A DNA stretch of 64,000 nt, taken from contig NZ_JAVRHQ010000013.1 in the NCBI RefSeq assembly GCF_031846485.1, positions 1-64,000 of the forward strand, in the 5' to 3' direction. Numbering within the stretch: the first letter of the stretch is position 1; each line of letters begins with the position of its first letter. Below are positions 8,699-18,500 of this stretch, in pieces. The notes beneath the pieces were generated by a model that did not search any database, had not been told where the DNA came from, and was given only the letters and a program-made list of their open reading frames with translations. The position numbers and the translations under genes are program-made. The stretch comes from Autumnicola tepida (lineage in GTDB: Bacteria; Bacteroidota; Bacteroidia; Flavobacteriales; Flavobacteriaceae).

Positions 8699-8758
8699 AT
8701 GGAGGAAATATGGCTAATGGCTATAGCTGTTTTTTTAATAATTACTTTTCTTTTCTGA
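8699..8758 (+). CDS. candidate 19-residue membrane peptide
   Basis: ATG 8699 opens a 19-codon ORF, MEEIWLMAIAVFLIITFLF, ending in TGA 8756-8758. Two acidic residues precede one uninterrupted hydrophobic helix, the form expected of a single-span membrane microprotein. Only 3 bases separate it from a second hydrophobic micro-ORF. No ribosome-binding signal is visible, which is usual in this phylum, so translation is unproven. Confidence 0.25.
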   Translation: MEEIWLMAIAVFLIITFLF

Positions 8759-8761
8759 AAG

Positions 8762-8872
8762 ATGACCAGCGGGACTAGAACTTTCTACTGGCAAGGTGCA
8801 ATATTCGTTGGTACCGGGGGTACCTTCCTGATTATGTACCTTTTTAAATGGGCGAATGTGTTGAAATTCTGA
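8762..8872 (+). CDS. candidate 36-residue membrane peptide
   Basis: ATG 8762 to TGA 8870-8872 encodes 36 residues with a central helix (GAIFVGTGGTFLIMYLF) flanked by polar ends (MTSGTRTFYWQ and KWANVLKF). This is a plausible single-span membrane microprotein. It follows the 19-residue ORF by 3 bases, and both follow the tail-anchored protein at 8261. Coding status is uncertain. Confidence 0.3.
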   Translation: MTSGTRTFYWQGAIFVGTGGTFLIMYLFKWANVLKF

Positions 8873-9084
8873 AGTTTTTAAAATTGAATAAAACGAGCAA
8901 TTTTTTTAAAATTCAAAAAAAGTCTTTACAGAATCCGTTTTTCTGCAACCACGGCACCCGCCGTTGACAACACATGCATAAATGAAAAAACATCAAATAC
9001 TCTTTTCCTAAAGATAACCTCCAGGAGAAATACTTTAAAAGGTATTCCTGGAATCAGGAACGAAGGATTCTCTCTTAAATAATA

Positions 9085-9122
9085 AAAGCCGGTAGTTAAT
9101 TAAAACACCGGCTTTCTTTTTT
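9085..9122. terminator. bidirectional intrinsic terminator
   Basis: AAAGCCGG (9085-9092) and CCGGCTTT (9108-9115) form an 8-bp stem, followed on the plus strand by CTTTTTT. On the minus strand the same stem is followed by TATTATTT, so it can also end the lipoprotein transcript whose stop lies at 9159. Confidence 0.75.
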
Positions 9123-9158
9123 GGATAGTAGCTTTCAGATTATTAACAAAACAACAAT

Positions 9159-10565
9159 CTATTGCGTAGTGGAACTGCTCATTTTCAGTTTAGGATCAAT
9201 TGTATAAGTGTGCTGGGTTTCTCCGTCATTTATCCTGAAAACGATGCTATAAGATTCCGGCTCACTCACATAATCTTCCCTAATCTGGCCTATAAGGACA
9301 CCTTCAAGGCTGGAAGAGGTATATACATCTGTTAAGATTACCGGCCCTCCTTCGGGTTTGCGGTATGCATCCAGAATTTGAATGGTAACATCGCTGTTGC
9401 TATTAAGCGGCTGGCCCATCCAGTAGATTTTCATGCCCTTATCTACCAGTGCTACATGGCTGTCTGGATCCCCCGGATTTTCTGAGATATCACTTCTGTC
9501 ATCTGTAAACACTACTGTTGTATTCATGTTATTTTCCGTAATATTTTCAGTATCTATAGTGAGTAAAACATAGGTGTCCTGCCCGGGTTCCTCTGATTCC
9601 CCGCAATTAATAAAAACGTGCTCATATTCTGCGGTGGTTCCATCTTCGTTAAGCAAAGCCTCTACCTCGTTCCAGCTTAGGGTCCCGGTTTCTACATAAT
9701 CTCCGGCTGTTCCGTAGTTCCCGGGCCAGTCCATTAAAGTGATTTCATAATACAAATAAGGATCATCATCCCCTATACCATCTGCCGGGGCAGGAACCCC
9801 CAGGCAAACCGGATCTGCATAATTATCCTCATCCATCCCGGTAGCCGGCATTTGATCAAGATATAGAGGTATGCCTGCCGCTGAAGTTCCCAGATAAAGA
9901 TCCAGGCTATAATTGGCAGTATAATGCCTTCCTGCAGGTGTACAGTAGTTTGCAAAGAAACAAAGTGTGGAAACCTGGGAAGGGATGATATCAAAGAAAA
10001 GATATCCATAAAGGTTTACCTGCCTGTTATCGAAACACAATACAGGAATATCCATATAAGTTTTTGAACCAGCTCTCAGGTCCCAGCTCATTGGAAGCGG
10101 CTGGTCCACAAACGCGGCGTAGGTGCTCCCTGTTTTTGGCGCGGCCCAGATGATATCTCCGGGAGAACCTCCGTTGTCACTCAGCACAAGGAAATCTGTA
10201 AGGGTTACAGCGACTGTTGTGGAACCTGAAGGTACTGGAATTTCCAGTTCATCATCGTAGGCGGTAAAAAAACCATTTTCATCACTCAGGACACCTACAG
10301 TAACCTCAACGGGAATGTTGGAATCCCCATAGGTAAGGGAAAGTTGTACGTAGGCCGGGGCTGCATCTGAACAAACAGGGAGATCAGAAACTTCCTGCCT
10401 TAAGGCAGCTCTGTTTAACATACTGTTTAAAACAGGCCCAAAAGATAAATACGCAATGTCGGTGGACACTTCGGGCTCTTCGGTGGCAGTTTCGTCTTTA
10501 TCGCAGGAAGTAAAAAAAAGCACGAACACCGCCAGGGAGGTAAAAAAGACTTTAAATTTTTTCAT
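9159..10565 (-). CDS. large surface or periplasmic lipoprotein of unknown function
   Basis: This 468-residue protein has a lipoprotein signal peptide (MKKFKVFFTSLAVFVLFFTSC, lipid-modified C21) followed by the DKDETATEEPEV spacer typical of Bacteroidota lipoproteins, where an acidic stretch can favour export to the cell surface. The rest is rich in Thr, Asp, Tyr and Gly with beta-strand-like alternation. It contains several Cys (for example the FDNRQ..CFFANYC region near the middle). No enzymatic motif was seen. It is monocistronic, with a terminator at 9085-9122. Confidence 0.7.
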   Translation of the reverse strand: MKKFKVFFTSLAVFVLFFTSCDKDETATEEPEVSTDIAYLSFGPVLNSMLNRAALRQEVSDLPVCSDAAPAYVQLSLTYGDSNIPVEVTVGVLSDENGFFTAYDDELEIPVPSGSTTVAVTLTDFLVLSDNGGSPGDIIWAAPKTGSTYAAFVDQPLPMSWDLRAGSKTYMDIPVLCFDNRQVNLYGYLFFDIIPSQVSTLCFFANYCTPAGRHYTANYSLDLYLGTSAAGIPLYLDQMPATGMDEDNYADPVCLGVPAPADGIGDDDPYLYYEITLMDWPGNYGTAGDYVETGTLSWNEVEALLNEDGTTAEYEHVFINCGESEEPGQDTYVLLTIDTENITENNMNTTVVFTDDRSDISENPGDPDSHVALVDKGMKIYWMGQPLNSNSDVTIQILDAYRKPEGGPVILTDVYTSSSLEGVLIGQIREDYVSEPESYSIVFRINDGETQHTYTIDPKLKMSSSTTQ

Positions 10566-10856
10566 AATTTCTGGTTTTGGATTAGTTATTAAATGGTATT
10601 TCTATTAATCTTTTCGCTCTTGTTTTATAGAAATGCAATTGCTGGCAAATGTTTCCATACATGGCATAGCTGCCCTGCTAAAGCTGAAGAACATAAAGAA
10701 CAATTGCAAATGCATTATTCTAACCTTTATGAACAACACCAGGGGTGTTTTCAGAAATTCTATGGGGGGTGTATAGGTAAAGAGAGGTAAGGAGCTTCTC
10801 CGTTTTTTGTTTAATCTGGTTAGGGTGGGAAAGAAATAATCGACGTTTTTTCCATT
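10566..10856. other. promoter-side intergenic region, no gene assigned
   Basis: This region upstream of the lipoprotein gene contains a 65-codon plus-strand ORF (10593-10790) and an overlapping 99-codon minus-strand ORF. Neither has a convincing start context or recognised motif, and they overlap each other almost completely. Both are regarded as chance frames. Confidence 0.4.
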
Positions 10857-10888
10857 AAAAAAAGGTGGACATTCATCCACCTTTTTTT
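10857..10888 (-). terminator. perfect 13-bp stem terminator
   Basis: AAAAAAAGGTGGA (10857-10869) and TCCACCTTTTTTT (10876-10888) pair perfectly around a 6-base loop. Because A and T tracts lie on both sides it works in either direction. The natural client is the adenylate cyclase gene, whose stop (11107) lies about 220 bases upstream on the minus strand. The stretch 10889-11106 shows nothing else. Confidence 0.7.
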
Positions 10889-11106
10889 GCCCCAAATCTA
10901 CCATGAACTTAACCTACTTATGTTATGGTACTGCTAATGTAAACAAGAAGAAGCCAGGAAAAAATTCTTTTAGATTAACTTCCTGCAAATTCGCTAAAAT
11001 ACTGTTATTGAATAGGTAGTGTCAGAAAAATAAGGTTGTTAGTAGGAAAATTTAGCTCTCACAGACTAAAATTCGTCCCGGAGAATTTATCCGGTATAAA
11101 AGATTT

Positions 11107-12903
11107 CTATCCTTTTTTTACAAAATACATCTTCATGCGGCCTTTATTTTTAACCTCAATTTCTCCTCTGTATTCACAATTATACCTGTCTTTAATCAGG
11201 TTATAGGTGTTTTCGGAAATATTGAGTTTACCCGCTTCAGAACAAGCCTCCATCCGGGAGGCAATATTTACCGTATCGCCCCATATATCGTAGGCAAATT
11301 TTTTCCTGCCCACCACTCCCGCGATCACAGGGCCGCTGTTAATGCCTACGCGCATCTCAAACCAGGTTCCTCCTTTAGGATTTTCTTGTTTAACTTTTGA
11401 TACAAAATCCAACATTTCCAGGCCCGCTGCTATAAGTTTTTCAGCGTGGTCTTCTACAGGAAAAGGAACCCCGGCAGCACACATATATGAATCTCCCAGC
11501 GTCTTTATTTTTTCCAGTCCGTGTTTTTCAATTATTTTGTCGAAATGGGAAAAGTAGAAATCTACACTTTCCACAAGTTCTTCCGGGGACAGGTGCTCGG
11601 CATAATTGGTAAAACCTTTAAAGTCTGTAAAGAGCACACTTACCTTTTCAAACTTTTTGGCTTTTACCTTACCGCTGTTTTTTAGTTCTGCCGCGGTTTC
11701 TTCAGGAAGTATATTCAGCAGCAGATGGTCTGACCTGTTTTTCTCCCTTTCAATAATTAAATTTGTCCTGCGGATAAAAATGTTGCGGCGGTACAGGCCA
11801 ACTGCCAGTAACATAAACAGGATAAGAGCGATACATGCTGCAATAACAATATTTTTTTGATAGCGCCTTTGCTGGTGCAGCAGGTCTACTTCAGCCTGTT
11901 TTTGGGAAACTTCAAAATTGGTACGCAAATCGGCCATTTTCCGAACAGATTCGAGGTTGGTAACGCTATCCCTGAAAGTCACGTAATTTTTGAAGTATTT
12001 ATAAGATTTAGCTGAATCGCCGGTGGCCTCATATAACTGCGATAATTTCAAATTTGACTCAGAGATCTGGTCTTTTAAACCATACCTCTTCGCGAGGTCC
12101 AGGCTTCTTGCGGCATATTCCAGCGCTCTTTCTTTATTACCTTTTTCAAGATAAATGTCGGCCATATACGTAAGAAATTCGGAGATGGCATTATAATCCC
12201 CAAAATCCTCCAGCAGGTTAATAGCACTATTTAGATATTTCTCCGCTTCTACATCATTGCCCGATTTTGCGAAAATCCTTCCCAGGTTCCCAAGACAGTA
12301 AGCCCTGCCCATAAAAAATTGCTTATTTTCGAATATTGCCGCAGCTTCCCTGGTATATTCCCTTGCTGTTTCCAGCTCATTGATCCTTAAAAATTCGTCG
12401 CCGGCATTGTACAAAGCTTTTCCCAGCAACAGCGAATCTTTTCCTTTCCTGAAAATTTCCAGTCCTTTTTTATAATAATACCCGGCGTTAGAAGCATTTT
12501 CATTTAGGGAATATACATTCCCAATCGCGATATAACAGGATGCTTCATTATTCTTGTTTTCACTTTTTTTAGCGTAATCCATAGCCCGGAAAAAAGCTTC
12601 CAAAGCGCGGTCGTAATCCCCTTTCATATTCAATGCAGCCCCTTTTTGCATAAAGCCGTCATAAATCATGATATTATTGGAATCTGCCAGGGCATGCGTG
12701 ATGAGTATTTCAGAATATTTCAGGCTACTATCTGGTTTGGTCTCATTTTTTGCAATGTCTCTTAGCAGTTTAAGATCATCACTTTGTGCATTGCCGGAAT
12801 TATATTCATTCTTCAGGCTATCTGCCTTCTTCTGATCCTGGCAAATTCCTGCAGAACAGAAAAGGCAAAATACGATGAAGCAAATAATTTCCTTTAAATG
12901 CAT
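11107..12903 (-). CDS. membrane-bound TPR adenylate cyclase (class III)
   Basis: This 598-residue protein makes cyclic AMP (possibly cGMP) from the cytoplasmic face of the inner membrane. A signal peptide (residues 1-21) is followed by a periplasmic array of TPR-like helical repeats (~60-310), a coiled linker, one membrane helix (NIVIAACIALILFMLLAVGLY, ~350-370) and a C-terminal class III cyclase domain (~415-598). Metal-binding aspartates sit in FTDFKGF and TLGDSYM. The Lys of EKIKTLGD and the DIWGDTVNIASRM segment, with transition-state Asn and Arg, are those of adenylate cyclases. All catalytic elements are intact. The periplasmic TPR domain presumably senses a protein or peptide signal. 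The gene is monocistronic. Confidence 0.88.
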   Translation of the reverse strand: MHLKEIICFIVFCLFCSAGICQDQKKADSLKNEYNSGNAQSDDLKLLRDIAKNETKPDSSLKYSEILITHALADSNNIMIYDGFMQKGAALNMKGDYDRALEAFFRAMDYAKKSENKNNEASCYIAIGNVYSLNENASNAGYYYKKGLEIFRKGKDSLLLGKALYNAGDEFLRINELETAREYTREAAAIFENKQFFMGRAYCLGNLGRIFAKSGNDVEAEKYLNSAINLLEDFGDYNAISEFLTYMADIYLEKGNKERALEYAARSLDLAKRYGLKDQISESNLKLSQLYEATGDSAKSYKYFKNYVTFRDSVTNLESVRKMADLRTNFEVSQKQAEVDLLHQQRRYQKNIVIAACIALILFMLLAVGLYRRNIFIRRTNLIIEREKNRSDHLLLNILPEETAAELKNSGKVKAKKFEKVSVLFTDFKGFTNYAEHLSPEELVESVDFYFSHFDKIIEKHGLEKIKTLGDSYMCAAGVPFPVEDHAEKLIAAGLEMLDFVSKVKQENPKGGTWFEMRVGINSGPVIAGVVGRKKFAYDIWGDTVNIASRMEACSEAGKLNISENTYNLIKDRYNCEYRGEIEVKNKGRMKMYFVKKG

Positions 12904-13382
12904 TGTATTAGGTAATGGTTATTATTTACCCAGGTTGTTGGTAACCTGGAACTAAAAGAGGTAATTCTTAAATTGCTCGCCGGAATCTCATCTGTCAATT
13001 CTGAAAAAAATCATACTCATCAAGCTCTGGTTCTCGGCTTCAGCATAAAAAAAAGCTTGCGATTTAGATTATTTTCAACAATTAGCCTTCGAAAAAAAGT
13101 TTACCTATCTTGATGTATTCCCCTTTTAATCCTTAGATTTCTTTCCTTTTTCCTGTCTTCTGATGTGGGGCCTCTGTAACTATCTGTATAAAAGCATGTT
13201 GAAGGTATGAAAAATCCGCAAAAAATTGGTAAGTTAGAGGAATGGATTTCATTATTTCAATGCAAATTGCGCAATTATGAATAACCTGGTAGGATTTATG
13301 AGATAATTTCGTTTTTCTTTCGCGGGTTATCCTTTTTGACTTTATTTTAAAATCCGTCACGGTACAACTTAAACCTTCTTTA
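12904..13382. other. divergent intergenic region, 479 bases, nothing specific
   Basis: This stretch separates the cyclase gene (minus) from the HD-domain gene (plus) and must contain both promoters. A 75-codon minus-strand ORF (13133-13360) is rich in Lys, Ser and Ile without any motif and is taken as chance. No clear palindrome was found. Confidence 0.4.
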
Positions 13383-13973
13383 ATGGACCAATTCCATAAG
13401 ATTTATGCCAGAGTGATTTCCAACCTGGAGAAAAACCTACCCTCCTGGCTCCATTATCACAGTGCCGCCCATACCAGGCATGTATTGGACCAGACAATTT
13501 TTATTGCCGGAAAGGAACATGTAAAGGGAGAAGACCTGTTTTTATTAAAGCTTGCGGCCTTGTATCATGACACCGGGTTTATGAAAAGCCGGGAAAAACA
13601 TGAAGAAATAAGTTGCAGTATTGCGCATAAGGAGCTTGTAAATGATGGGCTGGAGAAGGAGGATGTGGATAAGGTTTGCAAAATGATCCTGGCTACCAGA
13701 ATACCTCAAAAGCCTGAAACAAAACTGGAAAATATTATTGCAGATGCCGATTTGGAATACCTGGGTACTCCTCAGTTTAATGCAATAAGCAACAGGTTGT
13801 ATAAGGAACTGCTTCATTATCATCCAAATATGAGCAGGGAGCAGTGGAACGAAATCCAGATTGATTTTATTTCAAAACACAGCTACCATACCAACTACTG
13901 TAAGCAGAACCGTGAACCCGGCAAACTGGCGAATCTTGAACATATTAAAAAGGAAGTGCGTAAGCAAAGCTGA
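13383..13973 (+). CDS. HD-domain metal-dependent phosphohydrolase
   Basis: This 196-residue cytoplasmic protein has the HD superfamily metal ligands in order: H26/H30/H33 in the HYHSAAHTRHV segment, H62-D63 in ALYHDTGF, then D121/D123 in ADADLEYLG. Such proteins hydrolyse phosphoester bonds in nucleotides or cyclic nucleotides. It is transcribed divergently from a nucleotide cyclase gene, so a cyclic-nucleotide substrate is an attractive inference, but HD proteins of this size also act on other nucleotides. It is complete and monocistronic. Confidence 0.8.
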   Translation: MDQFHKIYARVISNLEKNLPSWLHYHSAAHTRHVLDQTIFIAGKEHVKGEDLFLLKLAALYHDTGFMKSREKHEEISCSIAHKELVNDGLEKEDVDKVCKMILATRIPQKPETKLENIIADADLEYLGTPQFNAISNRLYKELLHYHPNMSREQWNEIQIDFISKHSYHTNYCKQNREPGKLANLEHIKKEVRKQS

Positions 13974-14042
13974 AGTTTTAGTTCCTTAAGGTCTCCTCCT
14001 GGATGTTCATGGGAAGCAGGAGAGATTTTTGCTAATAATGCT

Positions 14043-14082
14043 AAAAAAGAAACCCCCAAAAATCCTAAGACTTCAGGGGGTT
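14043..14082 (-). terminator. intrinsic terminator of the efflux operon
   Basis: On the minus strand AACCCCC (14082-14076) pairs with GGGGGTT (14057-14051) and is followed by TCTTTTTT. It lies 25 bases past the stop of the outer-membrane efflux gene. It could also stop the HD-domain transcript from the other side. Confidence 0.65.
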
Positions 14083-14107
14083 CTCAAATCAAACAATAAA
14101 GAAAAAA

Positions 14108-15559
14108 TTAATTCCAGCCGCCACCTAGAGCCTGGTACATATTCACCATTGCATTCATTTGCTGCATCCTGGTTTCAACTAAATCGAATTTAGACTCCAG
14201 GGCATCGCGCTGGGTAAGTAAAACCTCCATATAATCTGCCCGGGCAGACCGGAACAAATCGTTAGAAATATTAATAGAGCGGTTTAGCGCTTCTACTTCT
14301 TCTTTCTTTAGATCATAACTTTTTTCAAGATTGGTGATCCTAGAAAGCTGGTTGCTTACTTCAATATAAGCATTCAGAATTGTTTGCTCATAATTGTACA
14401 CCGCCTTAATCTGTTCTGCATTTGCACTGCTATATTCTGCCTTTATGGCATTCCTGTTAATAAGTGGGGCAGCGATATCGCCTGCTATGGAATAAAGCAA
14501 AGACTGTGGCGTGTCCAGCAGGTAATCAGGATTAAAAGCCTGGTAACCTATATTGGCTGAAATTCCCAGTGAAGGATAAAACCTGGCCCTGGCTACTTTT
14601 ACATCCAGCTTAGACGCCGCAAGGTCCAGTTCTGCCTGTTTAATATCGGGGCGGTTTGCCAGGAGTTGTGAAGGAAGACCGGCGTTGATGGCCTTGGGCA
14701 CCAAATCTACAAATGCTAATGCATCCCGCTCCACATGCTGCGGATAACGGCCCACAAGGAAATTTATCCTGTTTTCGGTTTCTGTGATCTTCTGCTGAAT
14801 TTCATACTGAAGGCTCCTGGTATGCAAAACTTCAGCCTGAAATTTGCTCACGGCAAGTTCAGTAACCCTTGCAGCTTCCTTCTGAAGTTTTACAATTCTT
14901 AAAGCATTGCTCTGGATATCTACATTTCTCTTAACGATTTCCAGCTGGTTGTCCAGCGCCAGCAATTCGAAATAAGAATTGGCAATTTCAGCAACTAGAT
15001 TAGTCACCATAAAATTCCTGCCTTCAACAGTAGAGAGATACCTTAATACGGCTGCTTTTTTCGCATTATGTAATTTATTCCAGATATCTACTTCCCACTT
15101 CGCCTGCAGGCCAATCATATAATCGGGCAGGGGATCGGGAAATTCTTCCCCTTCAACTTCAAGGTTTTCTTCCACGGCACCGGCCCTGGTATATTTCCCT
15201 GATTTTTCCACACCGGCCCCGGCTTTTAATCCAATAGAAGGAAGATATTCGCCTTTTCTCACCCTAACTTCATTCTTGGCAATCTGCAGCTCCTGCAAGG
15301 TCATATTAAGTTCCTGGTTGTTTTCAAGAGCTTTGGTTATGAGGTTATTCAGGTAAGGGTCGCTAAAAAATTCTTTCCATTCAATTACCGCGGAATTTAC
15401 GCTGTCATTTTCCGCAGCAGTCTTATAATTCTCAGGGAGTGGTGGATTTTCTTCCTTTATCTCCCTGGTGGGGACACAGCTATAGAGCGCAACTGTTACA
15501 AGAACGCCCAATAGCCATGACCTTTTGTTCTTAAATATGAAGAATGCTTTTTTATTCAT
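14108..15559 (-). CDS. outer-membrane efflux channel lipoprotein (NodT/OprM family)
   Basis: This 483-residue TolC-fold protein is the outer-membrane exit duct of the RND pump encoded upstream. The signal peptide ends in a lipobox (VALYSC, C28), and two OEP repeats follow. LLANRPDIKQAELDLAASKLDVKVARARFYPSLGISANIGYQ is the hallmark segment near residue 310, with each half preceded by long coiled helices. Its start overlaps the end of the permease gene by 8 bases, so it is the last gene of the operon. The substrate cannot be read from the sequence. Confidence 0.9.
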   Translation of the reverse strand: MNKKAFFIFKNKRSWLLGVLVTVALYSCVPTREIKEENPPLPENYKTAAENDSVNSAVIEWKEFFSDPYLNNLITKALENNQELNMTLQELQIAKNEVRVRKGEYLPSIGLKAGAGVEKSGKYTRAGAVEENLEVEGEEFPDPLPDYMIGLQAKWEVDIWNKLHNAKKAAVLRYLSTVEGRNFMVTNLVAEIANSYFELLALDNQLEIVKRNVDIQSNALRIVKLQKEAARVTELAVSKFQAEVLHTRSLQYEIQQKITETENRINFLVGRYPQHVERDALAFVDLVPKAINAGLPSQLLANRPDIKQAELDLAASKLDVKVARARFYPSLGISANIGYQAFNPDYLLDTPQSLLYSIAGDIAAPLINRNAIKAEYSSANAEQIKAVYNYEQTILNAYIEVSNQLSRITNLEKSYDLKKEEVEALNRSINISNDLFRSARADYMEVLLTQRDALESKFDLVETRMQQMNAMVNMYQALGGGWN

Positions 15560-18500
15560 CTCCTTTTCTTTTCATTAATTTTTTCAATTGCTTGTTCATT
15601 TTGCGCAACTTCAGCCTTATGCTGCTTTCACTGGTGCGCATAAACTCTTCAGACATTGGTTCGTCATGTTCATCCTTAATTAGGCTGCGGCCTTCTGCCA
15701 TTTTTCCGAAGATAAAATACAGCCCGGGAATGAGTATTACCCCAAAGAGGGTACCTATAAGCATTCCTCCCATTGCAGATCCACCAATGGTCCTGTTTCC
15801 TATTGCCCCGGCACCTGTTGCAATAACAAGTGGGATTAGCCCGGCAACAAAAGCGAATGAGGTCATTAAAATTGGCCTGAAACGCATCCTGGCACCTTCT
15901 ATGGCAGCTTCAAGAACGGTAGCGCCCTGCCTGTGCTTTTGCACGGCAAATTCAACAATTAACACGGCGTTTTTACCAAGAAGCCCAACCAGCATAATTA
16001 CTCCAATTTGGGCGTAAACATCGTTGGAAAGCCCCATTATTTTGAGCAGCAGGAAGGAGCCAAATACCCCAACAGGCAGGGAAAGAAGCACCACAAATGG
16101 TAATAAAAAACTTTCATACTGTGCCGCAAGCACAAAGTACACAAATACAAGAACGATAATAAAGATGTACAACGCATCGTTCCCCCTGTTTGCCTCGTCA
16201 TACGAAAGCCCTTCCCAGGCAATGTCATAGCCGTGGGGTAGTTTTTCTTTGGCCACTTCGCGAATAGCGTTTATAGCGTCGCCACTGGTATAGCCAGGTG
16301 CGGGAAGCCCCCTGATGGCTGCGGAATTGTATAAATTATACCTGGTGATCTCGTTAGGGCCCAGCTTTTTCTCCATTTTCATGAAAGCCGAATAAGGCAC
16401 CATTTCACCTTCTTCATTTTTTACATACAATTTCTCTAAATCTGAAGGAATGCGGCGATATTCGGGTGCAGCCTGGGTATAAACTTTAAAGAACCTTCCA
16501 AACCTGATGAATCCCTGTTCATAGGTACTACCAATAAGAATGTTCAGGTTTTCCATGGCTTTGCTTATGGAAACTCCTTTTTTCATGGCTGCTTTATTGT
16601 TTATGCTCAGCTCATACTGCGGATAATTGGCAGCAAAAAAGGTGAATAAGCCTGAAAGTTCTTTACGTTTCCCTAATTCTTCCAGGAATTCATTGTTTAT
16701 CTTTTCGAATTCATGGTAATCTGTAGAATTCGTTTTATCCAGCAAACGCATGGAAAATCCTCCCGAAGAACCAAAACCGGGAACCGCTGGTGGTTCAAAA
16801 TATTCTATAACGGCGCCTAAATCCCTGGTTTCCTCTTCCAGCTCTTCCATGATTTCATGTACAGAATGTTCCCTTTCAGACCATGGCTTGAGGTTGATGA
16901 GACAGGTTCCGGCATTGGAACCGCGGCCTTCTGTCATGATCTCGTAACCAGCCAGGGAAGAAACAGATTCCACACCTTCAATTTCTTCAGAAATTTTCTG
17001 AAGCTTTTTAGCCACTTCATTGGTCCTCTCCAAAGTAGCTCCCGGAGGCGTTTGAATAATAGCATAGATCATCCCCTGGTCTTCACTTGGGATAAATCCT
17101 GCCGGCAATACCTGATTTGTGAGGAAGATACCGGCACAAAAGGCCAGTAAAATTCCGAAGGTGAGTACCCGCCTGTTTACGATATATCTCAAAAAGCCAA
17201 CATATCTTCCGGTAAGCCTTTCAAAACCTCTGTTGAACCAGTCAATAAACCTGGCTGCCGGTGATTTTTTCTTTTTCTTTCCATGGTTGTTCTTCAAAAG
17301 CATGGCGCACAGCACAGGGGTAAGGGTAAGGGCCACCACTGCGGAAATTACAATTGAACCGGCCATGGTAATCGAAAACTGCCGGTAAAATACTCCAACC
17401 GGGCCAGACATAAAGGAGATTGGTATAAACACCGATACCATAACCAAAGTTATGGCGACAATGGCACCACCTATTTCACCAAGTACCTCCTGGGAAGCCT
17501 TATATGGGGATAAGTTTTCTTCTTCCATCTTCACGTGCACTGCTTCCACCACCACAATGGCATTATCTACCACAATACCAATGGCCAATACCAGCGCAAA
17601 GAGCGTGATGAGGTTTATAGATAACCCGAAAATCTGCATGATAAAGAAAGCGCCAACCAACGAAACGGGCACCGCGATAATTGGAATAAGCGTGGAGCGC
17701 CAGTCTCCAAGGAAGAGGAAAACCACAATGGCCACCAGGATAAAGGCATCTCTTAGCGTGTGCAGCACCTGCTCTATAGAAGCGTCCAAAAAGTTGGAAA
17801 CATCATAGCTTATCTGGTAATCAACTCCCGGGGGCAAATCTGCTTTTAACTCTTTAAGTTTATCTTTTACATCCTTTATTACATCACTACCATTACTTCC
17901 AAAAGTTTGTTTAAGCACAATGGAAGCCGAGGGTTTGCCATCCAGGTTGGAATAAATATCAAAGAATTCGCTACCAAGTTCCACATCGGCGACATCTCCA
18001 AGTTTTATAATTTCTCCTTCTTCATTGGCGCGCAGGATAATGTCCTTGTATTCTTCAGGTTCACTATACCTGGAGCGGTAGCTTAGCACATATTCCAGGG
18101 ACTGGGCTTTTTTTCCGGAGCTTCTACCAAGCCTCCCAGGCCTTGCCAGGATGCTCTGCTCGTCCATGGCTTCCAGCACTTCTTCCGCAGAAATATTATA
18201 AGCGCGCATCCTGTCCGGTTTCAGCCAAACGCGCATGGCATACTTCCGGCTTCCCAGGATCTTGGCGCTGGCAATACCGTTAATCCGCTGAATTTCGGGG
18301 ACTATCCTCGTATAGGCGTAATTATACAGGAATTTTTCGTCGTTGTTCTTGTCTTTGCTGTACAGGTTCACATACATAAGCATACTTGGCTGTACAGGAG
18401 TAATGGTTACCCCTTCTCGTTGCACCAGTTCCGGCAGCAAGGGCATTACCTGGTCTACGCGTGTTTTTACCCTTACCACCGCCTCATTGGGGTCTGTTCC

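Noticed and set aside
10593..10904. Overlapping small ORFs on both strands upstream of the lipoprotein gene
   Set aside because: They overlap one another, lack motifs, and the minus-strand frame includes the terminator palindrome.
13133..13360. 75-codon minus-strand ORF before the HD-domain gene
   Set aside because: Lys/Ser/Ile-rich without motif; it would read out of the promoter region of the divergent gene pair.
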